DNA from: Bacillota bacterium
GTDB lineage: Bacteria; Bacillota; Clostridia; Oscillospirales; Ruminococcaceae
Length of the DNA stretch: 24,027 bases
Direction of reading: 5' to 3'
Assembly: GCA_023413185.1 (NCBI GenBank)
Contig: JAEZQD010000031.1
Coordinates: 1-24,027 of the forward strand
Positions 15,186-22,297 of this stretch are shown here, one piece after another. The notes under the pieces were generated by a model. That model was not told the DNA's origin and did no database searches. It worked only from the letters and a program-made list of their open reading frames with translations. The translations under genes and the position numbers were made by a program. Position 1 is the stretch's first letter. The number at the start of each line of letters is the position of its first letter.

Positions 15186-16847
15186 CTATTTGAGGATGAT
15201 ATCCTTCATGCCGCCGCCCGGCGGGATAAAGGGCAGTACGCGTTCGTCACAGCCGATGCGGCAGTCGAGCACAAACGGTCCGTCATACGAAAATGCCGTT
15301 TTCAGTGCGTCCTCAAGCTGCGCTTCGTCCTCTACCAGCTTCCCCGCACCGCCGAACGCCTCGGCAAGCCGCACATAGTCGGTTTTACGGTCGAGCGAGG
15401 TCTGCGAGTAGCGTTTGCCGAAAAACTGTGTTTGCCACTGGCGAACCATACCCAGCACGTTGTTGTTGAGCAGAACCACCACGATGGGAAGCTCGAAGCT
15501 GACCGCCGTCGCAAGCTCGGACATATTCATATGGAAGCTGCCGTCGCTGGTAAACAGCACGGTGCGCTGCTTGTCGCGGGCAATGCACGCGCCGATGGCT
15601 GCGCCCATTCCGTAGCCCATGGTGCCAAGCCCGCCGCTGGTGGAGAAGGTGCGCGGTGTTTTAAAGGGGTAGTACTGCGCCGTCCACATCTGGTGCTGCC
15701 CTACGTCGGTGGCTACCACCGTATCGTCGTCTGCAAAGCGGCTGACCGCTTCGATTACCGTTTGCGGGGTCAGGCGGCATTTCTCCATGTCAATGCAGTT
15801 TTGTGGGCAGGTTTTGTAGCCGGAGGTCTCGGTGTGCCACTCGGGGTGCTCGGTTTTGGGGAGAATGGCGAGCAGTGCGGTAAGAATCTCCTTAATGTCG
15901 CCGATGATGCCGGTGTACGCCGAGATGTTTTTGCCGATCTCTGCGGGGTCGATATCGATATGCAGCACCCTGCGCCCGCCCGAGAACTCGGTTTTGTTGC
16001 CCGTTGCGCGGTCGGAGAAGCGGGTACCGATGGCTATGATTACATCGCTCTGGTGCAGGGCACGGTTTGCGGCGTACCGCCCGTGCATACCCACCATACC
16101 AAAGTTGCGGGGGTGGTCTGCGGGGAGTGCGGTAAGACCCATCATGCTAAGCCCGACGGGGGCGTCGATGCGCTCGGCAAGCTCAAGCAGCTCCTTTGCC
16201 GCCTCGGATGCCACCACACCGCCGCCCGCATAGATGTACGGACGCTTTGCGCTTGCGATGATCTTAGCGGCACAGCGTGCCTCTTCGCTTTTGTCCTCAA
16301 GCGGTTGTGTACCGGTTTTAACCTCCGGCTCATAATCGAAGGTGGCAAGCTGTACATCCTTGGGGATATCGATGAGCACGGGACCCTTTCTGCCGCTGTT
16401 TGCGATGGCAAACGCCTCGCGCACGGTGTCGGCAAGCCGTTCTACATCCTTAACGATGTAGTTGTGCTTGGTTACGGGCATGGTAATGCCGGTGATGTCT
16501 ACCTCCTGAAAGCTGTCGCGACCGATCAGCGTAGTGGGTACGTTGCCGGTAATGGCGACCAGTGGGGTGCTGTCGAGGTAGGCGTTGGCGATGCCCGTTA
16601 CCAGGTTGGTTGCGCCGGGACCGGAGGTTGCTATTACAACGCCGGTTTTGCCGCTTGTTCTTGCGTAGCTATCCGCCGCGTGGGCGGCAGCCTGCTCGTG
16701 GCAGGTGATGTAGTGGGTGATGTCGTCGGCACTTTTGTAAAGCTCGTCGTAGATATACAGCACCTGACCGCCCGGGTAACCGAACACGGTATCGACACCC
16801 TGCTCCAAAAGGGTTTGTATTAAAATCTGTGCGCCTGTCAGCTTCAT
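15186..16847 (-). CDS. ilvB: Acetolactate synthase large (catalytic) subunit
   Basis: Thiamine-diphosphate enzyme that joins two pyruvates (valine, leucine) or pyruvate and 2-oxobutyrate (isoleucine). 553 residues with the three-domain ThDP fold. The catalytic Glu is at residue 51 in CHEQAAAHAA, followed by TSGPGATNLVTGIANA, and FAD-domain segments such as GTRFSDR. The ThDP/Mg motif reads SDGSFHMN (434-441) and ends LLNNN, so the normally invariant first Gly of GDG is Ser (codon 15546-15548). First structural gene after a ~490-nt leader. AAAGGAT precedes the ATG by about 10 bases. Confidence 0.95.
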   Translation of the reverse strand: MKLTGAQILIQTLLEQGVDTVFGYPGGQVLYIYDELYKSADDITHYITCHEQAAAHAADSYARTSGKTGVVIATSGPGATNLVTGIANAYLDSTPLVAITGNVPTTLIGRDSFQEVDITGITMPVTKHNYIVKDVERLADTVREAFAIANSGRKGPVLIDIPKDVQLATFDYEPEVKTGTQPLEDKSEEARCAAKIIASAKRPYIYAGGGVVASEAAKELLELAERIDAPVGLSMMGLTALPADHPRNFGMVGMHGRYAANRALHQSDVIIAIGTRFSDRATGNKTEFSGGRRVLHIDIDPAEIGKNISAYTGIIGDIKEILTALLAILPKTEHPEWHTETSGYKTCPQNCIDMEKCRLTPQTVIEAVSRFADDDTVVATDVGQHQMWTAQYYPFKTPRTFSTSGGLGTMGYGMGAAIGACIARDKQRTVLFTSDGSFHMNMSELATAVSFELPIVVVLLNNNVLGMVRQWQTQFFGKRYSQTSLDRKTDYVRLAEAFGGAGKLVEDEAQLEDALKTAFSYDGPFVLDCRIGCDERVLPFIPPGGGMKDIILK

Positions 16848-16908
16848 AGTAAATTCATCCTTTCGTACTGCGTGAGTGTTAACGAATTTGTGTGTGCGGG
16901 TTTCCGAC

Positions 16909-16981
16909 GCTCCGGCTGTTTGCTGTGGTATGTGCGCCTAGATAAGCGCACCATCCGACAGAGCAAACCCCGCACCGGAGC
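16909..16981 (-). promoter_or_regulatory. Large interrupted hairpin in the ilvB leader
   Basis: Three nested perfect stems: GCTCCGG/CCGGAGC (16909-16915, 16975-16981), GTTTGCT/AGCAAAC (16918-16924, 16962-16968) and GTGCGC/GCGCAC (16932-16937, 16946-16951). It lies between the attenuator and ilvB. Its 5' arms on the transcript are the last ~13 codons of the small ORF 16938-17042, and that ORF's stop codon is in the apical loop, so translation of the ORF must open the hairpin. No U-tract follows, so it is not a standard terminator. Confidence 0.65.
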
Positions 16982-17042
16982 CGGTGACAATAACAGCGAC
17001 GACCGCGACGACCTTCGCAGTGTTTAGCACAAGACTAGTCAT
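16938..17042 (-). CDS. Second Val/Leu-rich small ORF, possible second leader peptide
   Basis: 34 codons: MTSLVLNTAKVVAVVAVIV, then a Gly/Ser/Ala-rich tail. AAGGA stands 8 bases before the ATG. Of 34 residues, 7 are Val, 4 Leu and 2 Ile, concentrated in positions 4-19. It lies in the transcribed leader after the attenuator and about 90 bases before ilvB. It begins M-T-S like the upstream leader peptide. Possible roles are a second ribosome-position sensor acting on the overlapping hairpin (16909-16981) or a small membrane peptide; the former fits the location better. No homologue is recognised. Confidence 0.55.
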   Translation of the reverse strand: MTSLVLNTAKVVAVVAVIVTGSGAGFALSDGALI

Positions 17043-17114
17043 TGTACGGTTCCTTCCCTTCCCCACGGTCTTGGATATAAAAGATAAAAAAGGTTAATTT
17101 CTTACATTGTGTGC

Positions 17115-17152
17115 AAACAAAAAACCCTGCAGTGTGTTTCACTGCAGGGTTT
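17115..17152 (-). terminator. Attenuator terminator of the ilv-leu operon
   Basis: On the minus strand a perfect 13-bp stem (17122-17134 with 17140-17152), loop of 5, runs straight into TTTTTTGTTT. This is a textbook intrinsic terminator placed between the first leader peptide (stop at 17200) and ilvB, 268 bases before the structural genes. It must be prevented or read through for operon expression. Confidence 0.88.
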
Positions 17153-17245
17153 GCAATACTGTTTGATTTACAAGGCGTCCTTATTCAGTCAGCCCTTCAT
17201 CAATTCCCTGTTCGCAGCGCAACACAATTAACATCATCACTGACT
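17145..17245 (-). promoter_or_regulatory. Candidate antiterminator and protector pairings
   Basis: On the transcript, CAGGGAATTG (plus 17201-17210, the last codons and stop of the leader ORF) can pair with CAAACCCTG (plus 17145-17153), the 5' arm of the terminator, giving 5+3 bp and competing with it. AGTCAG (17240-17245) can pair with CTGACT (17187-17192), which would enclose and sequester the antiterminator arm. A ribosome stalled at the Ile/Val/Leu run would free that arm, while one reaching the stop codon would cover it. The pairings were found by eye and not energy-tested. Confidence 0.5.
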
Positions 17246-17307
17246 AGTCCGACGACTAGAGCGATAATGACGATAATAATGTTGACGATTGCAAACGAAG
17301 TCATCAT
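17200..17307 (-). CDS. Branched-chain amino acid leader peptide (attenuation)
   Basis: 35 codons, starting MMTSFAIVNIIIVIIALVV. It has 6 Ile, 7 Val and 3 Leu; 13 of the 16 residues from position 7 to 22 are branched-chain. AAGGAG (plus 17318-17323) lies 10 bases before the ATG. It sits just downstream of the operon promoter and 47 bases before a strong terminator, as in ilv/leu attenuators of other bacteria. The peptide itself probably has no function; the speed of its translation reports Ile, Val and Leu tRNA charging. Confidence 0.88.
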   Translation of the reverse strand: MMTSFAIVNIIIVIIALVVGLVSDDVNCVALRTGN

Positions 17308-17338
17308 CAAGGGCGTTCTCCTTGCGTTAATTTAGCCC

Positions 17339-17368
17339 AGTATAGCAGAAAAGTGGTGCGGATGTCAA
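17339..17368 (-). promoter_or_regulatory. Promoter of the ilv-leu operon
   Basis: On the minus strand: -35 TTGACA (plus 17363-17368, consensus), 18-base spacer, -10 TATACT (plus 17339-17344) with an extended TGC just before it. It lies 31 bases before the first leader codon. It is the best promoter in the window and correctly placed for the nine-gene operon. Confidence 0.82.
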
Positions 17369-17376
17369 CCACTTTT
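17349..17376. promoter_or_regulatory. Inverted repeat over the ilv promoter, candidate operator
   Basis: AAAAGTGGT (17349-17357), 10-base spacer, ACCACTTTT (17368-17376): a perfect 9-bp inverted repeat. It fills most of the -35/-10 spacer and straddles the -35 box of the minus-strand ilv promoter, a position typical of repressor sites. It is not a CodY-type motif. The regulator is unknown. Confidence 0.5.
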
Positions 17377-17575
17377 ACAGAGTTTTTATATTTATATGCG
17401 AAATTGCGGGCGGGGGTGCGGGGATCTGTAGTGGTCGCCGTAAAGTCTTTTTCGCTTAACTATCCAATTAATCGTGAAGTTTTAAAAGCACTGGGAGTTT
17501 TATGGGACACTGAATGCTTTACAATATATTCAATGTTAAAACAAACCTTATCTTGTGTTTTTTTGAAGAATTCCC

Positions 17576-17584
17576 TGTTATAAT
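17576..17584 (+). promoter_or_regulatory. Extended -10 promoter element for the cas operon
   Basis: TGTTATAAT (17576-17584) is a perfect extended -10 located 20 bases before the cas3 start codon. No good -35 is found at 17 bases; TTGTGT at 17553-17558 is spaced 20. The region 17377-17575 between the divergent promoters is AT-rich and shows no gene that I can support. Confidence 0.6.
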
Positions 17585-17604
17585 TTAGAAAAGGGGTGGT
17601 TTTT

Positions 17605-19779
17605 ATGTTTATTGCGCACCGGCGCGAGGAGGACGGCGTTCAGCAGCCGCTTACCGAGCACCTAAGGCAAACCGCACAGCTTGCGGAGGGCTTTGCTCAA
17701 GACTTTGGCGCGGGGCAGTTTGCCCGCTGCGCGGGGCTTTTGCACGACGTCGGCAAATATTCCGAGGCGTTTCAGGCGCGCATTCGCGGTGCGGCACAAA
17801 AATGCGACCACTCTACGGCGGGTGCAAAGGAAGCCGCTAAGCTGGGTGTGGCAGGGCGGCTTGTGGCGTATTGTGCCGCGGGGCACCACACCGGACTGCA
17901 GAACGCGGGCGCGCGTTCAGACACCGGCGCGGAGGCAACGCTTGAGGCAAGGCTAAAAAAGACCGACATCCCCACCTACGACGGCTTTTTCACCGAGTTT
18001 TCGGGCGACGAGCTGTACATGCCAAAACTCCCGCCCATCCGCCCGCTTGGACGGTTTGGGTTTTCGCTGTCCTTTTTTGTGCGGATGCTCTACTCCTGCC
18101 TTGTGGACGCAGATTTTCTTGACACCGAGCGGTTTATGAAAAACGGCACCGTAGACCGTACCGCAAGCTATGATTATGCGGACTTTCTGGACAAGCTCAC
18201 CCGTAAAACCGCTGCGTTTTCGGCAGACAACCCAGTCAACCGCAAGCGTGCGGAGATACTGGACTGCTGCCAAACGGCAGCCCAAAGTGAAAAGGGGCTG
18301 TTTACACTCACCGTGCCGACGGGCGGCGGCAAGACGCTCTCCTCCCTTGCGTTTGCACTTTCACACCTGCGCAAGCACGGGATGAAGCGAATCATCTACG
18401 TCATTCCGTACACCTCCATTATCGAACAGAACGCCCGTGTATTTGCAGACCTGCTGGGTGAACAAAACGTACTGGAACACCACGCAAGCTTTGATTTTTC
18501 CGACGGTGAAGACAAGCTAGACAACAAACGTAAGCTTGCGGCGGAAAACTGGGACATGCCTCTTATCGTAACCACCAACGTGCAGTTTTTCGAGTCACTG
18601 TTTGCAAATAAATCATCGCGCTGCCGCAAGCTGCACAACATTGCAAACAGCGTCATTATCCTTGACGAGGCACAAATGCTGCCGACGGAGTTTTTAACCC
18701 CCTGCGTGATGGCGTTAAGCGAGCTGGTACATAACTATTCCTCCACCGTAGTGCTGTGCAGCGCCACACAACCCGCGCTGGGCGGCTATTTCCCCAAAGG
18801 GATTGCCCCCCGCGAGATCTGTGGCGATATTGGTAATTACAACGAGGCGTTTCGCCGCACCCGTGTGGTTACACGGGGTGCACTTTCGGATGAAGCCCTC
18901 TCTCTGGAGCTTGCGGCAAGCAAGCAGTCGCTGTGCATCGTCAACACCCGCAAGCACGCGCTCGGGCTGTTTGAGCGTATTAAAGACGAGGGGTCGTTTC
19001 ACCTCTCTACACTGATGTGCCCCGCGCACCGCAATGAGATACTAAAGGACGTGCGCGCGCGGCTCAAGGACGGGCTGCCCTGCCGTGTGGTCTCCACCAG
19101 ACTGATTGAAGCGGGCGTGGATGTGGATTTCCCCGTCGTTTACCGCTCGGTGTGTGGGCTGGATTCAATTGTGCAATCTGCGGGACGCTGCAACCGCGAG
19201 GGCAGGCTTTGTGACGCGCAGGGCAACCCCATTTTGGGCGAGGTACATGTGTTCGAGCCAGAGCAGGGGCACGCAAACCAACAGCCCGCCGCCTTTCGTC
19301 GACCCATCCGCGTGGCGCAGGATGTGATGCGCCGCTATGAGGATATCCTTTCGCCAGAGGCAATCAGTGCGTATTTTACCCTGCTGTATGAACTGGAGGG
19401 CAAGGTCGGGCTGGATAAGCATGATATCTTCGAGCGTCTGGAAAAAGGCGCAGCCGGTCTCGCGTTTGATTTTGAAGATATCGCAAAGGACTTTACGCTG
19501 ATAGAAGACAACACCCGCGCTATTATTATCCACTATGACGAGGAGGCAGACAATCTCATTAGTAAGCTTGCAAGTACCGAGCACCTAAGCGGATTGCTGC
19601 GTTCTTTACAGCGGTATACGGTAAGCGTGTACGAGCCGGAATTCCAGGCGTTTCTCAATGCGGGCAAGCTGGAGGTTCCCGCACCCGAGGTGTATGTCCT
19701 GAAAAAAACCGAGGAGCTGTATCGCCGGCATACGGGACTAACGCTAATCCCTTCCGGCGGCAACGGCATCTATATCTAA
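17605..19779 (+). CDS. cas3: Type I-C CRISPR-associated helicase-nuclease Cas3
   Basis: Recruited by target-bound Cascade to unwind and degrade DNA. 724 residues with an N-terminal HD nuclease (H19, H47-D48 in LLHDVGKY, H69, H94-H95) fused to an SF2 helicase. Helicase motifs: TVPTGGGKT (Walker A, Lys243), DEAQ (354-357), SATQ (386-389) and QSAGRCNRE (524-532). All catalytic motifs look intact. The ATG at 17605 has AAGGGG 8 bases upstream; the in-frame GTG at 17596 lies inside that ribosome site and is rejected. First gene of the operon, 28 bases before cas5c. Confidence 0.95.
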   Translation: MFIAHRREEDGVQQPLTEHLRQTAQLAEGFAQDFGAGQFARCAGLLHDVGKYSEAFQARIRGAAQKCDHSTAGAKEAAKLGVAGRLVAYCAAGHHTGLQNAGARSDTGAEATLEARLKKTDIPTYDGFFTEFSGDELYMPKLPPIRPLGRFGFSLSFFVRMLYSCLVDADFLDTERFMKNGTVDRTASYDYADFLDKLTRKTAAFSADNPVNRKRAEILDCCQTAAQSEKGLFTLTVPTGGGKTLSSLAFALSHLRKHGMKRIIYVIPYTSIIEQNARVFADLLGEQNVLEHHASFDFSDGEDKLDNKRKLAAENWDMPLIVTTNVQFFESLFANKSSRCRKLHNIANSVIILDEAQMLPTEFLTPCVMALSELVHNYSSTVVLCSATQPALGGYFPKGIAPREICGDIGNYNEAFRRTRVVTRGALSDEALSLELAASKQSLCIVNTRKHALGLFERIKDEGSFHLSTLMCPAHRNEILKDVRARLKDGLPCRVVSTRLIEAGVDVDFPVVYRSVCGLDSIVQSAGRCNREGRLCDAQGNPILGEVHVFEPEQGHANQQPAAFRRPIRVAQDVMRRYEDILSPEAISAYFTLLYELEGKVGLDKHDIFERLEKGAAGLAFDFEDIAKDFTLIEDNTRAIIIHYDEEADNLISKLASTEHLSGLLRSLQRYTVSVYEPEFQAFLNAGKLEVPAPEVYVLKKTEELYRRHTGLTLIPSGGNGIYI

Positions 19780-19807
19780 GCCTCTAAAAAAAAAAGGAGA
19801 TGGTCAG

Positions 19808-20467
19808 ATGGGCTTTGGCATTCAGGTAAAGGTATGGGGGGGCTACGCCCTGTTCACCCGCCCAGAGATGAAGGTGGAGCGGGTAAGCTACGACATCATA
19901 ACCCCGTCTGCGGCGCGGGGGCTGATTGAGGCAATCTACTGGAAACCCGCGATACGGTGGGTCATCGACCGCATCTATGTATGTAAGCCGATTGTATTCA
20001 CCAACATCCGCCGCAACGAGGTGGCAAGCAAGCTTCTCGCCTCCTCGGCGAAGGCAGTGATGAACGGCACAAAGACGGCACCGCTGTATCTGGACACGAC
20101 CGCAGACCGCCAGCAGCGCGCGTCCATGGTGCTAAAGGACGTCCAGTATGTCATCCACGCGCACTTTGAGCTGACGGACAAGGCAGGGGAAGAAGACACC
20201 GCCGAAAAGCACTACAACATTGTACTGCGCAGGCTGCGGGAGGGTCAGTGCTTTCACATGCCCTGCTTTGGTTGCAGGGAGTTTCCCGCATTCTTTGCGC
20301 CCGCACAAGAGGGGGACGAAAAGACCGCGTTTGTGGGCGATACCGATCTTGGCTATATGCTATACGACATGGATTTTAGTAACCCCGAGGACATCCAGCC
20401 CCGCTTTTTCCGCGCGGTGATGCATGGCGGGGTACTCGACCTCACCAATATACAGGAGGTGAAGTAA
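19808..20467 (+). CDS. cas5c: Type I-C Cas5 (crRNA-processing Cascade subunit)
   Basis: In type I-C this RAMP protein replaces Cas6: it cuts the pre-crRNA and caps the 5' handle in Cascade. 219 residues. Family marks are KVWGGYALFTRPEMKVERVSYD at the N-terminus, TPSAARGLIEAIYWKP, LKDVQYVIHAHF and the later GQCFHMPCFGCREFPA. Tyr44, Lys110 and His117 are candidate catalytic residues by position, but I could not align them to characterised Cas5d proteins. AAGGAG lies 8 bases before the ATG and is preceded by a run of ten A (19786-19795). No cas6 is seen, as expected. Confidence 0.93.
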   Translation: MGFGIQVKVWGGYALFTRPEMKVERVSYDIITPSAARGLIEAIYWKPAIRWVIDRIYVCKPIVFTNIRRNEVASKLLASSAKAVMNGTKTAPLYLDTTADRQQRASMVLKDVQYVIHAHFELTDKAGEEDTAEKHYNIVLRRLREGQCFHMPCFGCREFPAFFAPAQEGDEKTAFVGDTDLGYMLYDMDFSNPEDIQPRFFRAVMHGGVLDLTNIQEVK

Positions 20468-20471
20468 CCCG

Positions 20472-22295
20472 ATGATTTTACAGTCGCTGGCTGATTATTA
20501 CGAAATCCTAGCACAGGATGAAAACAGCGGCATTCCGCTTTCTGGCTACAGCATCGCGCCTGTCTCCTATGCCCTTGTGCTTACAAAAGAGGGCGAGCTG
20601 GTGAGTGTTTTCCCGCTCAAGCAAAAAACCGCCAAAGGAAACAAGGAGTTTTCCCCGCCCATGCTCGTGCCCGAGCAGGTGAAAAGGGCAAGCGGCGTCA
20701 GCTCAAACTTTCTGTGTGAGAACGCTGCGTATGTCCTCGGGGTTGCTAAGCCGGACAAAAACGGCAAGGACAAAAGCACCCGCGCCAAAGAATGTTTTGA
20801 GGCTTTCCGTTTGCTACACCACAAGATCCTTGACGAAGTGGATTGCGACGAAGCGCGGGCGGTGCTTGCGTTTCTGGACACCTGGCAGCCGGAAGCAATT
20901 GCTGAGCACCCTATTCTGAAGGAATGCCTCGAGGAGATATCCGACGGTGGGAATCTTGTATTTCGTCTGGACGGCAAAAGCGGCTTTGTACACGAACACC
21001 CGCTGATTCGGCGCGCGTGGGAGGCTTACAAGGAGGTGCCCGACAACGCCCCTGTCATGCGCTGCCTGGTGAGCGGGGAGCAGGCAGAAATCGCAAGGCT
21101 TCACTCCAGTATCAAGGGGGTGCGCGGTGCGCAGAGCGTAGGGGCATCCATCGTCTCATTCAATGCGCGGGCATATGAATCCTACGGCAGACAGGGCGAA
21201 CAGGGCGCAAACGCGCCGGTAAGCAAAAAAGCAACGTTTGCTTACACAACCGTGCTCAACAGCCTGCTTTCGGACAGCGCACACCGCATGATTTTGGGTG
21301 ACACCACCACGGTGTTCTGGGCGTTAAGCCCCGAAAAACAATATCAAGATTTTGCCTCTCTATTTTTGGACCCGGGAGATCTGGAAGAAAAATCAAAAGC
21401 CACGCCGGAGCGATATGCCCGCGATGAGCGCGCCGTCAGGGAGGCTTGGCATATTTTTAAGAAAATCGCAAGCGGCGCACCGATAGGGAACCTATCTGAT
21501 GTGTTTGACCCGGATGTTACGTTCTATGTTCTCGGACTTGCACCCAATGCGGCAAGGCTGTCGGTACGGTTTTTTACTAGGGACACCTTTGGTGACTTTA
21601 CCCGTAAGGTAGCGCAGCATTATGAGGATATGCGCATTCAAAAACAGTACCACAGCGATAGCGATATCCTTTCTCTGTGGCGGCTGCTGAATGAAACGGT
21701 ATCACCAAAATCCAGTGACAAAGCGGCGTCTCCCCTGCTGTCCGGCTCGGTATTACGGGCTGTATTAACAGGCTCGAAGTACCCCCAACAGCTGCTCAAT
21801 GCAGTGCTGATACGCATTCGCGCGGGGGACGACATTAACTATTGTAAGGCGGCAATTATCAAGGCATGCCTGATTCGCAAGCACAAAGAATTTGGAACGT
21901 ATAAGGAGGAATTGACATTGGCACTAAACGAAAACAGCACAAATCCGGCTTATCTTTTAGGGCGACTTTTCGCGGTATTGGAAAAGACGCAGCTTGACGC
22001 AAACCCCGGTATCAACACCACGATAAAAGACCGTTACTTCTCATCCGCCTGCGCCACACCGTCCAGTGTTTTCCCTGTGCTGTTAAAGCTCGCACAGGCT
22101 CATATCTCCAAAGCGGAATACGGATATACAAACGACAATCGGATTGCAAGGATTATGGAACAGCTTGAGATGAACGATGGCGCATATCCCGCACACCTAT
22201 CGCTTGATGAGCAGGGAGTTTTTATTCTGGGCTACTACCATCAGCGCAACGCATTCTTTGTAAAAAAAGATAAAACCAATGAGGAGGTACAATAA
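20472..22295 (+). CDS. cas8c: Type I-C Cascade large subunit Cas8c
   Basis: 607 residues, the Csd1/Cas8c family, which recognises the PAM and holds the non-target strand. Typical features are the N-terminus MILQSLADYYEIL followed by a Y-S-I-A-P-V-S-Y segment, a mid-protein VRGAQSVGASIVSFNARAYESYG and SVLRAVLTGSKYPQQLLNAVL near residue 430. Starts 4 bases after cas5c with AGGAGG (20454-20459) inside the end of cas5c, and ends 2 bases before cas7c, so translation is probably coupled. In I-C systems an internal start inside this gene can make the small subunit Cas11c; I did not identify that start with confidence. Confidence 0.93.
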   Translation: MILQSLADYYEILAQDENSGIPLSGYSIAPVSYALVLTKEGELVSVFPLKQKTAKGNKEFSPPMLVPEQVKRASGVSSNFLCENAAYVLGVAKPDKNGKDKSTRAKECFEAFRLLHHKILDEVDCDEARAVLAFLDTWQPEAIAEHPILKECLEEISDGGNLVFRLDGKSGFVHEHPLIRRAWEAYKEVPDNAPVMRCLVSGEQAEIARLHSSIKGVRGAQSVGASIVSFNARAYESYGRQGEQGANAPVSKKATFAYTTVLNSLLSDSAHRMILGDTTTVFWALSPEKQYQDFASLFLDPGDLEEKSKATPERYARDERAVREAWHIFKKIASGAPIGNLSDVFDPDVTFYVLGLAPNAARLSVRFFTRDTFGDFTRKVAQHYEDMRIQKQYHSDSDILSLWRLLNETVSPKSSDKAASPLLSGSVLRAVLTGSKYPQQLLNAVLIRIRAGDDINYCKAAIIKACLIRKHKEFGTYKEELTLALNENSTNPAYLLGRLFAVLEKTQLDANPGINTTIKDRYFSSACATPSSVFPVLLKLAQAHISKAEYGYTNDNRIARIMEQLEMNDGAYPAHLSLDEQGVFILGYYHQRNAFFVKKDKTNEEVQ

Positions 22296-22297
22296 CC

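Noticed and set aside
15171..16823. 550-codon open frame on the plus strand, opposite ilvB
   Set aside because: It is the exact antisense of a well-supported ilvB, has low-complexity His/Val/Gly/Arg-rich composition and no ribosome site; long antisense frames arise from GC-rich codon bias.
16848..17338. T-box riboswitch in the ilv leader
   Set aside because: No T-box sequence or stem I pattern was found; the Ile/Val/Leu-rich ORF followed by a terminator explains the leader better.
17353..17583. 76-codon plus-strand frame between the divergent promoters
   Set aside because: It begins inside the ilv -35/operator region, has no ribosome site, and ends inside the cas3 -10 element.
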